Of a stretch of DNA of 64,000 bases, positions 45,663-55,257 are shown piece by piece. Below the pieces are notes generated by a model. The model saw nothing but the letters and a program-made list of their open reading frames with translations, did not search any database and was not told where the DNA came from. The DNA is from Actinopolyspora mortivallis DSM 44261. Its GTDB lineage: Bacteria > Actinomycetota > Actinomycetes > Mycobacteriales > Pseudonocardiaceae. The position numbers and the translations under genes were made by a program. How positions within the stretch are numbered: position 1 is the stretch's first letter; each line of letters opens with the position of its first letter. The stretch lies in NCBI RefSeq assembly GCF_000384035.1, contig NZ_KB913024.1, positions 1,255,655-1,319,654 of the forward strand, given 5' to 3'.

Positions 45663-47348
45663 TCATCCCGGAGCTTGATGAGAACCGGTGGCCGCTTCGT
45701 CCCAGATCGGCTCGGGTGCCTCGCGGACCCGGCCGTCGGAGTGGAACACCAGGAATCGATCGAACGAGCGCGCGAACCAGCGGTCGTGGGTCACGGCGAT
45801 GACGGTGCCCTCGAACTGCTCCAGACCGGTCTGGAGCGCTTCGGCAGAGAGAAGGTCGAGGTTGTCCGTGGGTTCGTCGAGCAACAGCAGATTGACGCCC
45901 TCGAACTCCAGCAGCAGGATCTGGAAACGTGCCTGTTGCCCGCCGGAAAGTGTGTCGAACGGACGTTGGGCAGCGTGCACGATGTCGTAACGTGCGAGTG
46001 CACGGCTGGCGTCCTCGCGTGGCATCCCGGAACGACGCTGACCGCCACTGGTGAGCAGTTCCAGCAGCGAGCGCCCGTGGAACTCAGGGTGCTCGTGAGT
46101 CTGCGCGAATATTCCCGGCACCACCCGAGCACCCAAACGCGCGCTGCCTGTGTGTGAGACCGGAGTGAGGGCCTCCTGCTCGAAGAATTCCTGCTGGCCC
46201 TCGCTGCCGCCGCGGGCCAGCAGTCGCAGGAAGTGCGACTTGCCGGTACCGTTGCCACCGAGGACAGCGATCCGCTCGCCGTAGCGAAATTCCGCGTCGA
46301 ACGGTTGGGTCAATTCGTCGAATGCGAGATCTTCGCAGATCACCGCACGCTTACCGGTGCGGCTGCCACGTATTCGCATCTGGACCCGTTGGGTGCGTGG
46401 CACCTCCTCGGGAGGGCCTGCCTCCTCGAAGTGCCGCAGGCGGGTGCGCGCAGCCTGGTAGCGGGCGGACATGTCGTCGTTGTACGAAGCTTTCTGCTTG
46501 AGCTCGTTGACCAACCGCACTAGCTTGGCGCGGTCTTCGTCCCATCGCCGTCGTAGCTCACTGAGTCTGGAAAGACGGTTCTCGCGCGCTTCGTCATAGG
46601 TGGCGAACCCGCCGCCGTGCACCCATACACGGTTTCCCGCTGCGCCTAGCTCGACGGTGATGATGCGACTTGCGGTGCGGTGCAATAGTTCACGGTCGTG
46701 CGTTATGAACAGGACGGTCTTCGAAGTCGTTTGGATCTGCTCTTCCAACCACTCCTTTCCCGGAACGTCCAGATAGTTGTCTGGCTCGTCGAGCAGCAGA
46801 ACTTCGTCCGGCCCGCGCAGGAGGTACTCCAGAGCCAACCGTTTTTGTTGTCCCCCCGAAAGATGTCGCAGCTTGCGGAACCGAAGTCGGTGGTAGGGCA
46901 AGCCGATCGCGGACGTGCAGCACTGGTCCCATTGCGCCTCGGCCTCGTACCCGCCGGCGTCGATGTATTCGACGGTCGCTTCGGCGTAAGTCATCTGGGT
47001 AGCGTCGTCGTCGTACTCGATCAATTGGTTCTCGACCTGATCCAGGTGCTTCGCAGCCGAACGCAGTCGTGGTCCAGACAATGATACCAGCAGATCTTGC
47101 ACAGTCGAGTCATCACGCGCATGACCGATAAATTGGGGCATCACACCGAGTCCGCCAGAGTGGGTCACGGTGCCTTCGCTCGGCTCCATGTCGCCGGCGA
47201 GCAGCCGGAGCAACGTTGTCTTCCCAGCACCGTTCGCCCCGATCAAGGCGGCTTTGACTCCCTCACCCACGCGCAGTGATACGTCGTTGAGCAGCACTCT
47301 TCCGTCCGGTAGCACGTAGTGCACTTTGTGTAGCTGGATGTGTCCCAC
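45663..47348 (-). CDS. ABC-F ribosomal protection ATPase (antibiotic resistance type)
   Basis: A 561-residue soluble protein with two ABC domains and no membrane helices. Walker A motifs are GANGAGKTT and GGNGTGKSH, signatures LSGGQQKR and LSGGQQAR, Walker B LLLDEPDN and LLLDEPTDN. The inter-domain linker (about residues 245-320, rich in Arg, Glu and Lys) is the arm that reaches the ribosomal peptidyl-transferase centre in ABC-F resistance factors. A cluster whose inferred product, amicetin, binds that centre makes self-resistance the probable role. It could instead be a translation-rescue ABC-F. The leader upstream is long and structured. Confidence 0.88.
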   Translation of the reverse strand: MGHIQLHKVHYVLPDGRVLLNDVSLRVGEGVKAALIGANGAGKTTLLRLLAGDMEPSEGTVTHSGGLGVMPQFIGHARDDSTVQDLLVSLSGPRLRSAAKHLDQVENQLIEYDDDATQMTYAEATVEYIDAGGYEAEAQWDQCCTSAIGLPYHRLRFRKLRHLSGGQQKRLALEYLLRGPDEVLLLDEPDNYLDVPGKEWLEEQIQTTSKTVLFITHDRELLHRTASRIITVELGAAGNRVWVHGGGFATYDEARENRLSRLSELRRRWDEDRAKLVRLVNELKQKASYNDDMSARYQAARTRLRHFEEAGPPEEVPRTQRVQMRIRGSRTGKRAVICEDLAFDELTQPFDAEFRYGERIAVLGGNGTGKSHFLRLLARGGSEGQQEFFEQEALTPVSHTGSARLGARVVPGIFAQTHEHPEFHGRSLLELLTSGGQRRSGMPREDASRALARYDIVHAAQRPFDTLSGGQQARFQILLLEFEGVNLLLLDEPTDNLDLLSAEALQTGLEQFEGTVIAVTHDRWFARSFDRFLVFHSDGRVREAPEPIWDEAATGSHQAPG

Positions 47349-47671
47349 AGCAGTTTACTCCCCAGAAGAAGGCGGAAGGCCGAGCTCAGTGAGTTTCTCT
47401 CGGTGCCGACAAGGACGATGATATGAGCCCGGAGAGGGGCGCGTAGCGCCGTCAGCCGACGGATCTGTTGATCGACCCGTGGGCGTGCAGGCCCAGCTGT
47501 CGGCTGGTATGTCGAGCCGTTCTCCCCCGGGAAAGGATTCGGAAGGCAGTGTCCTCCGGTCGCGATGTACTTGCGTCTGCACCGCACATGATGAGACAGA
47601 ACGCGACGTCGACGATACGGATCCTTGACGAAACCGAGAGGCCGGTGATCATTGATGATGATGTTATCATA
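47349..47671 (-). promoter_or_regulatory. Long structured leader of the ABC-F gene, candidate attenuator
   Basis: A TATGAT -10 match on the minus strand (47671-47666) would give a leader of about 310 bases before the ABC-F start. The leader holds an 8-bp stem (47453-47460 with 47499-47506), a 5-bp stem-loop (47438-47450) and a 4-bp stem (47481-47484 with 47491-47494) within the outer loop; some are mutually exclusive. Resistance ABC-F genes are often controlled by ribosome-mediated attenuation, so this is a reasonable reading. The -35 is weak. Confidence 0.4.
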
Positions 47672-47750
47672 TTTGTGGTATTTGTGCCCCCGACGGGGCA
47701 GCGGAACGTATCCCTCGAGGAGGTCAGCAGATGCCCCCTTACTTTTCCGG

Positions 47751-47769
47751 CTCGCCCCTGCGGGGCGAG
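47751..47769 (-). terminator. Hairpin after the aminodeoxychorismate lyase gene
   Basis: A perfect 8-bp inverted repeat (47751-47758 with 47762-47769, 3-base loop) begins 20 bases after the lyase stop codon on the minus strand. It has no T-run. It would separate the PABA genes from the ABC-F transcription unit. Confidence 0.55.
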
Positions 47770-47789
47770 GGGCGTGCGAATCGTCGTAT

Positions 47790-48590
47790 TCATCGAGCGT
47801 CACTCGGTGAACTCGGCTTGCGCACGGGGTGCGCGGCTTTGTCGAGCTGGTAGTTCCATTCGTCCGCGGAGGCTGACGGCCCGACTATCGTCTTCCCGTT
47901 CCAGAACCGCCACTTGGTGACCGGGGACACGCCGTGCAGCGTGTTTGCCGTCCACACCGCAAGGGTACCGACTTCGTCCAGAGACAACCGGTCTCGCCGG
48001 ATTCGTACTCCGTGCTCGACGGCGACGTTCAGCACGGCCGACACTGTGACGGACTCCAGTGCGGGAAGGACCGGGGTCGGCACGCACAACGCGTCGTCCC
48101 GCCACCACAACACGGCGGAGTGGGCACTTTCCACCACGTAACCCTCTGACGTGCAGAGCACGGCGTCGTCGGCACCCGCCTGCTGTGCTTCCTCCCTCAA
48201 CCCGGTGAGCGCCGGCAGGTCAGGCCCCTTGACGGTCGGCACACTGCGAGGATCCGGAACGCTGGGAACCCAGAGCTCGGTGGTCTCACGCCGCTTCGGT
48301 GCCAACCGAAACTGGACGGCCAAGCCGGTGTCCCATGCCTCGATGCGGGGGAACCATGACCCGGAGGCTGGCGACCGCTCCCGTACCGCAGCCAGGAAGC
48401 AGGTCAACTCGTCGGCCGCGAGCTGTGGAAATCTGTACGAGCAGGCACGTCGGAATCGTCGTTCGTGGTCCTCGAGACCAACCACACCACCGTCGGACAA
48501 CAACCAGGAGTCGACCACGACAGGTTCTGCTTCCGGCCTGCTGCCGTCGACGAGTTCCTGCCCAGTCCACAACATGCTCCGCGCGTTCAA
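47790..48590 (-). CDS. pabC: 4-amino-4-deoxychorismate lyase (PabC-like, class IV PLP)
   Basis: A 266-residue fold-type IV PLP protein. The PLP Lys lies in PTVKGPDLPALTGL, the conserved Glu in CTSEGYVVES, and the C-terminal phosphate-binding region in TANTLHGVSPV. It would eliminate pyruvate from aminodeoxychorismate to give p-aminobenzoate. A branched-chain aminotransferase is the main alternative, but the 4-bp overlap with the aminodeoxychorismate synthase gene makes a lyase far more likely. PABA here probably feeds the antibiotic. Confidence 0.87.
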   Translation of the reverse strand: MNARSMLWTGQELVDGSRPEAEPVVVDSWLLSDGGVVGLEDHERRFRRACSYRFPQLAADELTCFLAAVRERSPASGSWFPRIEAWDTGLAVQFRLAPKRRETTELWVPSVPDPRSVPTVKGPDLPALTGLREEAQQAGADDAVLCTSEGYVVESAHSAVLWWRDDALCVPTPVLPALESVTVSAVLNVAVEHGVRIRRDRLSLDEVGTLAVWTANTLHGVSPVTKWRFWNGKTIVGPSASADEWNYQLDKAAHPVRKPSSPSDAR

Positions 48591-50704
48591 AGGGGTCCCT
48601 CAACGGCCGCTGCCTCCTCGGAGTCTCGTTCCATGCGCTCCTCTCCGACCAGGCGCAGCAATGGAGTCGCCTTGACGCCGGTCTCCTCGTACTCGGCAAC
48701 GGGATCGGACAGCGCGACGATCGCACCTCCCACACCGAACTCCACACCGGATGGCTGTGCGACGACGGTCCTGATTACGATACTGAGGTCGGTGGCTCCG
48801 TTCAGCGAGAAGTAGCCGAGCGCTCCGGAGTACACACCACGCGGTCCGTCTTCCAAGCGGTCGATGATCTGCATGGTGCGGATCTTCGGAGCTCCGGTCA
48901 TCGACCCACCGGGGAATGCCGCCCGTGCGCAGTCCACAGCAGACTTGTTCGGCCTCAGCTGGGCCTGCACGGTGCTGACGAGTTGATGCACCGTCGCGTA
49001 GCTCTCTACGTTGAACAACTTCGGCACCCGTACCGTGCACACTTCGGCACAGGTACTGAGATCGTTGCGCACCAAGTCGACGATCATCAGGTTCTCGGCG
49101 TGATCCTTGATGTTCTCCATCAGGTCACGACGTAACCGCTCATCCTCCTCGACCTCATCGGATCGCGGCCTGGTGCCCTTGATCGGTTTTGACTCGATCT
49201 GCCCGGATGCTGTGACCCGCAGAAACCGCTCCGGAGAACAACTCAGCACGGACAGAGACCCAAGACGAAGCAGTGCGGCGAACGGCGCCGGATTCGCGTT
49301 GCGCAGCTTACGGTATCCCTGCCAGACATCGAGTTCACCGGACGCGCTGATCATATTGGTCAGACATACCTCGTAGGTCTCGCCTGAGTGGATCTCGTTC
49401 TGGCATTCCTCGATCCGCTCCAGATAGGCTTGCCTGTCGTGGCGCAGTTCCGGCGGGCCGAGCGCGGTGATCGCGCCGCTGTATTCTGGGGAGGGGGACT
49501 CCGCAGTGAGCTGGTAAAGCCGTGCTGCTGTGTGTTGGAGCCAGCGGAGCATCTCGTCGTCGTGTTTGGTGCCCGACAGCGCGAGTAGGTGGATCTGCCT
49601 CTCCTGGTGGTCGAACGCGATCGCTCGGTCGGCGAAGATGAACGCCGCGTCCGGATACGAGGAGTCGTACACGCGCTCACCACCGCACTCGGCCTTGAGC
49701 TCGTACCCGAGGTATCCGACCCATCCGAGTGCGAAGTCGAAGGGAAGGTTTCGAGTGACGACTCGATGTGCGCGGATGTCCGCGTCGAGCCAGTCGAAGA
49801 AGGAGTCGTGTACGGTCTCCACACCGTGGTCGTCCACGACCGTGATGGTTCCGGTAGAAACATCCGCCTCGACCGTCCGGGCAAGCGGACCGCTTGCGTC
49901 TCCCATGAAGGAGAACCGCCCGCGTTCGGCATCGTACTGGCTACTGTCCAGCCAGAATGCGTGCTCTGAGTCGCGGTATAGCTTGTCGTAGACTTGTTCC
50001 GGAGCCAGGTCCAGGTCGAACACCCGATGGTGCAGCCCCAGCTGTGGTTTCGGCTGAGTCGCGAGGTCATTGGTTTCGCTCGCCCGATCCGGGCCAGCAT
50101 CAGACGGGTGCGGTCGGTGTTTCTGATTCCACCGTTCGGCCAGCCGCACGAAATTCGCGAGGAGCTTGTGACCGTGTTCGGAACGGATCGATTCCGGATG
50201 GAACTGCACACCCCACTGGGGCAGGCTGCGGTGCCGCACGGCCATCACGACGCCGTCCGGAGTCCAACCTATCGGCTCGATGCCCGTGGGAAGCCGGTCG
50301 GTGACGAGGGAATGGTAGCGCACCACATCGAACGGTGACGGGATGTCATCGAACAGTTCCCTTCCGTCATGGACCACCTCGGACACGCGCCCGTGGTACG
50401 CCTCCGGTGCGAAAATGACGTCGCCACCGTGAAAGTAGCAGATACCCTGGTGTCCGAGGCAGACACCTAGCACCGGCAGCTGCGCCGCACGGATGATCTC
50501 CGTACACCAGCCGAAGTCGACCGGGCGGTCCGGCCGACCCGGTCCGGGCGAGAGGATCACGCAGTCGAACCGGGACAACTCCGCCAGCGACCACTCGGGA
50601 GTGTCATTGAGGATCACCGTTGGTTCGCAACCGGTCACCTCGGCGACGTAATGTACAAGATTATAGGTAAAGGAGTCGTAGTTGTCAACTATGAGAGTAC
50701 GCAC
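48587..50704 (-). CDS. pabAB: Fused aminodeoxychorismate synthase (PabA-PabB)
   Basis: A 705-residue fusion. Residues 1-190 are a class I glutamine amidotransferase (Cys in GVCLGHQGICY, His-Glu in VQFHPES). Residues 230-690 are the chorismate-binding synthase domain, with Lys in SKPIKGTRPRS (the PIKGT Lys marks aminodeoxychorismate rather than anthranilate synthases) and PGGSMTGAPKIRTMQIID. It makes 4-amino-4-deoxychorismate, which the coupled PabC-like protein turns into PABA. Such fusions are typical of secondary-metabolite PABA supply (candicidin, amicetin). Confidence 0.93.
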   Translation of the reverse strand: MRTLIVDNYDSFTYNLVHYVAEVTGCEPTVILNDTPEWSLAELSRFDCVILSPGPGRPDRPVDFGWCTEIIRAAQLPVLGVCLGHQGICYFHGGDVIFAPEAYHGRVSEVVHDGRELFDDIPSPFDVVRYHSLVTDRLPTGIEPIGWTPDGVVMAVRHRSLPQWGVQFHPESIRSEHGHKLLANFVRLAERWNQKHRPHPSDAGPDRASETNDLATQPKPQLGLHHRVFDLDLAPEQVYDKLYRDSEHAFWLDSSQYDAERGRFSFMGDASGPLARTVEADVSTGTITVVDDHGVETVHDSFFDWLDADIRAHRVVTRNLPFDFALGWVGYLGYELKAECGGERVYDSSYPDAAFIFADRAIAFDHQERQIHLLALSGTKHDDEMLRWLQHTAARLYQLTAESPSPEYSGAITALGPPELRHDRQAYLERIEECQNEIHSGETYEVCLTNMISASGELDVWQGYRKLRNANPAPFAALLRLGSLSVLSCSPERFLRVTASGQIESKPIKGTRPRSDEVEEDERLRRDLMENIKDHAENLMIVDLVRNDLSTCAEVCTVRVPKLFNVESYATVHQLVSTVQAQLRPNKSAVDCARAAFPGGSMTGAPKIRTMQIIDRLEDGPRGVYSGALGYFSLNGATDLSIVIRTVVAQPSGVEFGVGGAIVALSDPVAEYEETGVKATPLLRLVGEERMERDSEEAAAVEGPL

Positions 50705-50857
50705 AGAACACCTCGGATGACAGATTGCTTAACACGGCCCGGAAAAAGTGGAAACGCGATGTGCGTCCGCACCACTCGCGTCCCTGTTCGACGGTGATGT
50801 CGGGAAGACAGCCGGCCGGGGGAAGCTCGTTGAACGGCCGGTTATTTTTCTGTTCGT

Positions 50858-51397
50858 TCACCGGCGGGCGTGAGCGTGGCGATGTCTCAGTCGGCGGATA
50901 TGCTCCGAGTGTTTCCCGGGTGATTGCGCGCTGCCCGGTTCTTGCGTGAAGCGCGACATTACTGTTGCGCTGAATGGTCCCGCTGGAGCGGGTTCAAGTG
51001 CAACACCGCGAACGGTGCCGGCCCGTGCCACTGCATTACCCCCAGTGTGCGGTAGCGTCGAATTAACCAATAGCTGTCCCCAGTTCGGAAAGACAAATTT
51101 GAGGCGAGTGTAGCACACGACGAGCACTTTCCGTTGTTCCTGACTGCAGAATGCTCCTACTCGTAAGTTGGGAGCATAGATGCTTTCAGGTGACTCGTTG
51201 GTGAATTTCTTCACGTCGCGCTCAGCCGCTTTGATGCTCGAGAAGAAGTTTGTCTGGTGTTTTACCTCCGGATCCGGACCTTGTTCTTCGGGGAGCATAT
51301 CGGAGTCCGGCTTGGACAGCAACACCATCTTTGTTGTGCGTCGAGTGACATAAATCATGTAGTCTGCATTTTCGTTTTTAGGGTCATGAAAAACCAA
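50858..51397 (-). CDS. Hypothetical protein, uncertain
   Basis: A 179-codon open frame whose first 115 residues have a balanced, low-GC codon pattern and plausible protein composition (alternating Lys/Glu and hydrophobic residues, for example MIYVTRRTTKMVLLSK and AAERDVKKFTNESPESIY). The last 60 residues look like Arg/His-rich noncoding translation, so a real gene might be shorter or frameshifted. I recognise no domain. It lies in the 1.6-kb gap between the two divergent arms of the cluster, where a regulator might be expected. Confidence 0.33.
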   Translation of the reverse strand: MVFHDPKNENADYMIYVTRRTTKMVLLSKPDSDMLPEEQGPDPEVKHQTNFFSSIKAAERDVKKFTNESPESIYAPNLRVGAFCSQEQRKVLVVCYTRLKFVFPNWGQLLVNSTLPHTGGNAVARAGTVRGVALEPAPAGPFSATVMSRFTQEPGSAQSPGKHSEHIRRLRHRHAHARR

Positions 51398-51718
51398 GTG
51401 ACCATCGTGTTGGAAGAGCGCCCCTGCTTGCTCAGTCTGGTGTCATGTTTTCGCCGCTCAAAGCGGGTTCTCGTGTCCGGCTGGGGTGCGGGTTTAGCAA
51501 GATCCTGATTTGCCGGACACGTCGTGACGACTGCATGTTCTCTCCTTTTGGGGCAGCGGTGCCTGCCCCAAAAATATTAATCTCTCCTCCAAACGTGTGA
51601 ACCCTTCCTCTGAACGTACGATCTGATCCTCCCGTCCGCCCGCTGTATAATTCTCCGCTGCGGACTTTCCCCGTCAGTGTTCTGAAATGAACCCGCAGGT
51701 CGGGGAAGCGGGGGGTGT

Positions 51719-51859
51719 ATGCCATTGACCTACGACGAGAACCGTGCAATGATCGACAACATCGAGGATGAGCATGGAACCTCGACACCGGGGGTGAGCA
51801 ATCTTATTGAACCGATGGGCGATGTGTCGCGGATGCCGACTCTCTGGAGGGGTGCATGA
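51719..51859 (+). CDS. Small ORF, 46 residues, unknown
   Basis: An acidic 46-residue peptide beginning MPLTYDENRAMIDNIEDEHG and ending MPTLWRGA. GGGGGG and GAAG purine runs precede the ATG. Its stop codon overlaps the start of the next small ORF by 4 bp (ATGA), a coupling pattern typical of real actinobacterial operons. It is upstream of and co-directional with rmlA. No family is recognised; a leader peptide or a remnant is possible. Confidence 0.35.
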   Translation: MPLTYDENRAMIDNIEDEHGTSTPGVSNLIEPMGDVSRMPTLWRGA

Positions 51860-51939
51860 TGCTGAACTCCGTCGTGGAGCCGCATAATTCTTTGGGATTA
51901 CTGCTGCCGGAGGAAGTCTTTATGGCCAGAGTGGCTTGA
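51856..51939 (+). CDS. Small ORF, 27 residues, unknown
   Basis: A 27-residue peptide (MMLNSVVEPHNSLGLLLPEE, then seven residues ending in ARVA) with a very strong Shine-Dalgarno CTGGAGGGG at 51844-51852. It overlaps the ORF before it (ATGA) and the open frame after it (TTGA) by 4 bp each. A leader peptide for the rmlA transcript is conceivable. No homology is recognised. Confidence 0.32.
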   Translation: MMLNSVVEPHNSLGLLLPEEVFMARVA

Positions 51940-52336
51940 AGGAACTGCAACTGGCCATGCGGTACACACGATCAGAACTGAATCGTGTTCTTTCGTTGAT
52001 GATTCACTGGCCGCAGCAGGAGGTATTCATGCTGTGGGCTGCATTTCTGGAGGGAATTACGCTGTTCATTAAACGAGAGTTGTCCGGTGCAGCGCGGTCG
52101 CTGCACGAATCTAACGGGAAACGGTGTAAACACTCGCAGTCCACTGGCGAACGTGCTGTCAAAGTCATCGTGTTCGAGCGCGAGCGAGTGGTAGAGCCCC
52201 CCGGTTCCGATATCGACGTAGACATCGATGGTGCCGTTGTCACCGTGATTCCGTGTCGCGAGCAGTGGTGGCGATCGCCTCCGGTGGGTGGCTCCGTGGT
52301 TGATGAGGTCCGCGCGGGCCGGAGTGGGGGTGCGTG

Positions 52337-52340
<4 letters not shown>
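51936..52340 (+). CDS. Hypothetical protein ahead of rmlA, uncertain
   Basis: A 134-residue frame starting at TTG, overlapping the previous small ORF by 4 bp and ending inside the first codons of rmlA. The N-terminal half looks helical (MRYTRSELNRVLSLMIHW, FMLWAAFLEGITLFIKREL); the second half has a strand-like DIDVDIDGAVVTVI segment. Codon use is mixed and no domain is recognised. It may be a small coupled gene or fortuitous. Confidence 0.3.
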
Positions 52341-53287
<947 letters not shown>

Positions 53288-53383
53288 CAGTCACGCCGAA
53301 AGCGCAGTCCAATTCGTAGCTTGTGCACAGCGCGGTGGCCAGCACGCCACCGCACCACAGTACTGAAGAAGAGCCGGAAAACC

Positions 53384-54937
53384 ATGAACGATAATACGGC
53401 TATTCTCTCGGAAAAGCTCGCGCACCGAGGCGGATGGTTAGACAGTTCGGCGCTCATCGACGAACGAACGGGTGAACGCTACCGACACCAGGATGTTCAC
53501 TCAATCGCGCGGTACCTCGCGGACAAGTTCGCCGAATCGGGAGTAGGAACCGGTGATCACATCGGTTTCGCGGTGGGGGACCGATTGGAATGGCATCCTG
53601 CTTTCCTCGCTCTCCATCTGATCGGGGCCGTCCCGTTGGTCCTGAATCCTGATCTAACTTGGCGAGCGCAATCGCGGCAGTTGACGGTACTCTCGGCGAG
53701 TTTCCTGCTCGCTCATCAGAGCGGTGAGCTGTGTCTACGCAGCATGCCGACGATGAAGCTATTGCGATCGTGGAAGAGAAGCACGCTGACCGAGGTCGGC
53801 AAGTCCTCCGGGGAGCACTTGAACGACTTCCGCATGCCCGATGTCTCCGTATTCGGACCTTCCCGTTACTACCTGTACAGCTCCGGATCGACAGGGTCTC
53901 CCAAAGCTGTTGAGCACACCAGCGATGACCTGCCGATCTTTCACGATGCGGTCGGTGGCAGCAGCTGTCTCGACATCCAAGCGGACGACACCATAGTCTC
54001 GCTCTCTCAGTACTACTTCACGTATGGGTTCAGCAACCAGTTCGTTTATCCGCTCTTCAGCGGAGCCTCCGTCGTGCTCAATTCTGAACGAAGAAGCGCG
54101 GACGAGTTCGCGCAGTGCCTGGATAGGTACGATGCCTCGCTCGCCTTCTCGGTTCCGTCAGCTCTGTCGATGCTTGCTGACCACATCGACGAGAACGCTA
54201 TCGAAGCACCACCGTCGCTCCGAGCGATAGTTTCCGCAGGGGAACCACTTCCGGTTTCTCTAGCGCGGCGGTTCGAAAATCTGTGGGGGATTCCCGTTCT
54301 TGGCCAGATTGGTTCCACGGAGGTCGGCAACGCGTTCTGCGCGAATGGTAAAGAGCTTCGTTCCGAGGGGAGCGCGGGATTCGTCCGCCCCGGGTACCGC
54401 GTGGAATTGCGGCCGGTGGAAGATGCGAGTATCAGGATGGTGGGAGGACGGCACGAGGACCACGAGATCGGCGCGGTATGGGTATCGGGACCGACCATCC
54501 CGGCGGCCGCCGCGACCGTTGACGGCAGACGAGAGCTCCTTGCCGGTGGCTGGTTGGAAACCCGAGACTACGGGTACTGGGACGAGCACGGCGCACTCGT
54601 GGTACTTGGTCGCATCGATGACTTCGTCCATGTAGGGGGGATCTCGATATCCGCGATCGAGATCGAGTCGGCGATTCGCGAGTTTGACCACGTGTGGGAC
54701 TGCGCCGTGCGATCTTCCTGGGTAGAGGGCGTCTCCACGCTCGTCGCCCTGATCGTGTCGGATGTCGCTGGTGTCGAACCGGACGACCACTTCGACACGA
54801 TGAGATACGAGCTGCGCGAACGGCTGGAACCCTTTCAGATCCCTAAGCGATGGATTCCTGTGGAAGCGGTTCCACGAACCGCGAGTGGTAAAATAATTCG
54901 CCACCGTTGCGATGCCATTATTGATGAGAAATTCTAA
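53384..54937 (+). CDS. Benzoate-CoA ligase-like enzyme (probable PABA activation)
   Basis: A 517-residue AMP-forming ligase. Motifs: P-loop YSSGSTGSPKAVEH, aromatic-acid-pocket region SQYYFTYGFSNQF (very like benzoate-CoA ligases), DYGYWDEHG, GRIDDFVHVGG, and the C-terminal catalytic Lys in TASGKIIRHR. With PABA genes in the same cluster, p-aminobenzoate (or a hydroxylated form) is the likely substrate. In the published amicetin cluster a benzoate-CoA ligase (AmiL) is required for joining PABA to cytosine. The ATG at 53384 was chosen because upstream sequence in frame is noncoding. Confidence 0.86.
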   Translation: MNDNTAILSEKLAHRGGWLDSSALIDERTGERYRHQDVHSIARYLADKFAESGVGTGDHIGFAVGDRLEWHPAFLALHLIGAVPLVLNPDLTWRAQSRQLTVLSASFLLAHQSGELCLRSMPTMKLLRSWKRSTLTEVGKSSGEHLNDFRMPDVSVFGPSRYYLYSSGSTGSPKAVEHTSDDLPIFHDAVGGSSCLDIQADDTIVSLSQYYFTYGFSNQFVYPLFSGASVVLNSERRSADEFAQCLDRYDASLAFSVPSALSMLADHIDENAIEAPPSLRAIVSAGEPLPVSLARRFENLWGIPVLGQIGSTEVGNAFCANGKELRSEGSAGFVRPGYRVELRPVEDASIRMVGGRHEDHEIGAVWVSGPTIPAAAATVDGRRELLAGGWLETRDYGYWDEHGALVVLGRIDDFVHVGGISISAIEIESAIREFDHVWDCAVRSSWVEGVSTLVALIVSDVAGVEPDDHFDTMRYELRERLEPFQIPKRWIPVEAVPRTASGKIIRHRCDAIIDEKF

Positions 54938-55257
54938 TGATTTCGTCATTTCGTCGCAAGGGGGAGCAATTTTGGTCAAAAAGGAGTGATTGACTATTTT
55001 TCCCTTGTATTCAGAGGGGCATGATCCCGTCGAATCGGGGAAAATTCGAATCGTTTCGGTGGAAATGGGGACGGCGCGAGATTGAGTTTGTAAGGATGGA
55101 GTTAGGCATGAGTGCATGCGTGGAACGTTGCCGGACCGATACTGGCTCCCTCTCGGGAGCCACCATGGTACCGCAGTATCTCCGGTTTGGTCTCGGAAGG
55201 ATACCGGGACGTCCTGCGCTGAGCACTGGGCGGCGAGAGAAGTTTGGGTGTTGAGGA
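54938..55257 (+). other. Gap with a hairpin between ligase and transacylase genes
   Basis: A 320-bp gap inside the biosynthetic arm. It holds an 8-bp perfect hairpin with a 4-base loop (55143-55150 with 55155-55162) that could attenuate transcription or mark a second transcription unit. A 77-codon open frame here (55021-55254) is Arg-rich and unconvincing. Confidence 0.45.

Noticed and set aside
47790-50704. p-aminophenylalanine (chloramphenicol or pristinamycin-type) pathway
   Set aside because: Those routes use a mutase and a dehydrogenase after aminodeoxychorismate. Here a class IV PLP lyase gene is coupled to the synthase gene, which gives p-aminobenzoate.
48587-50704. Anthranilate synthase
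   Set aside because: The chorismate domain has Lys in PIKGT, the marker of aminodeoxychorismate synthase; anthranilate synthases have PIAGT.
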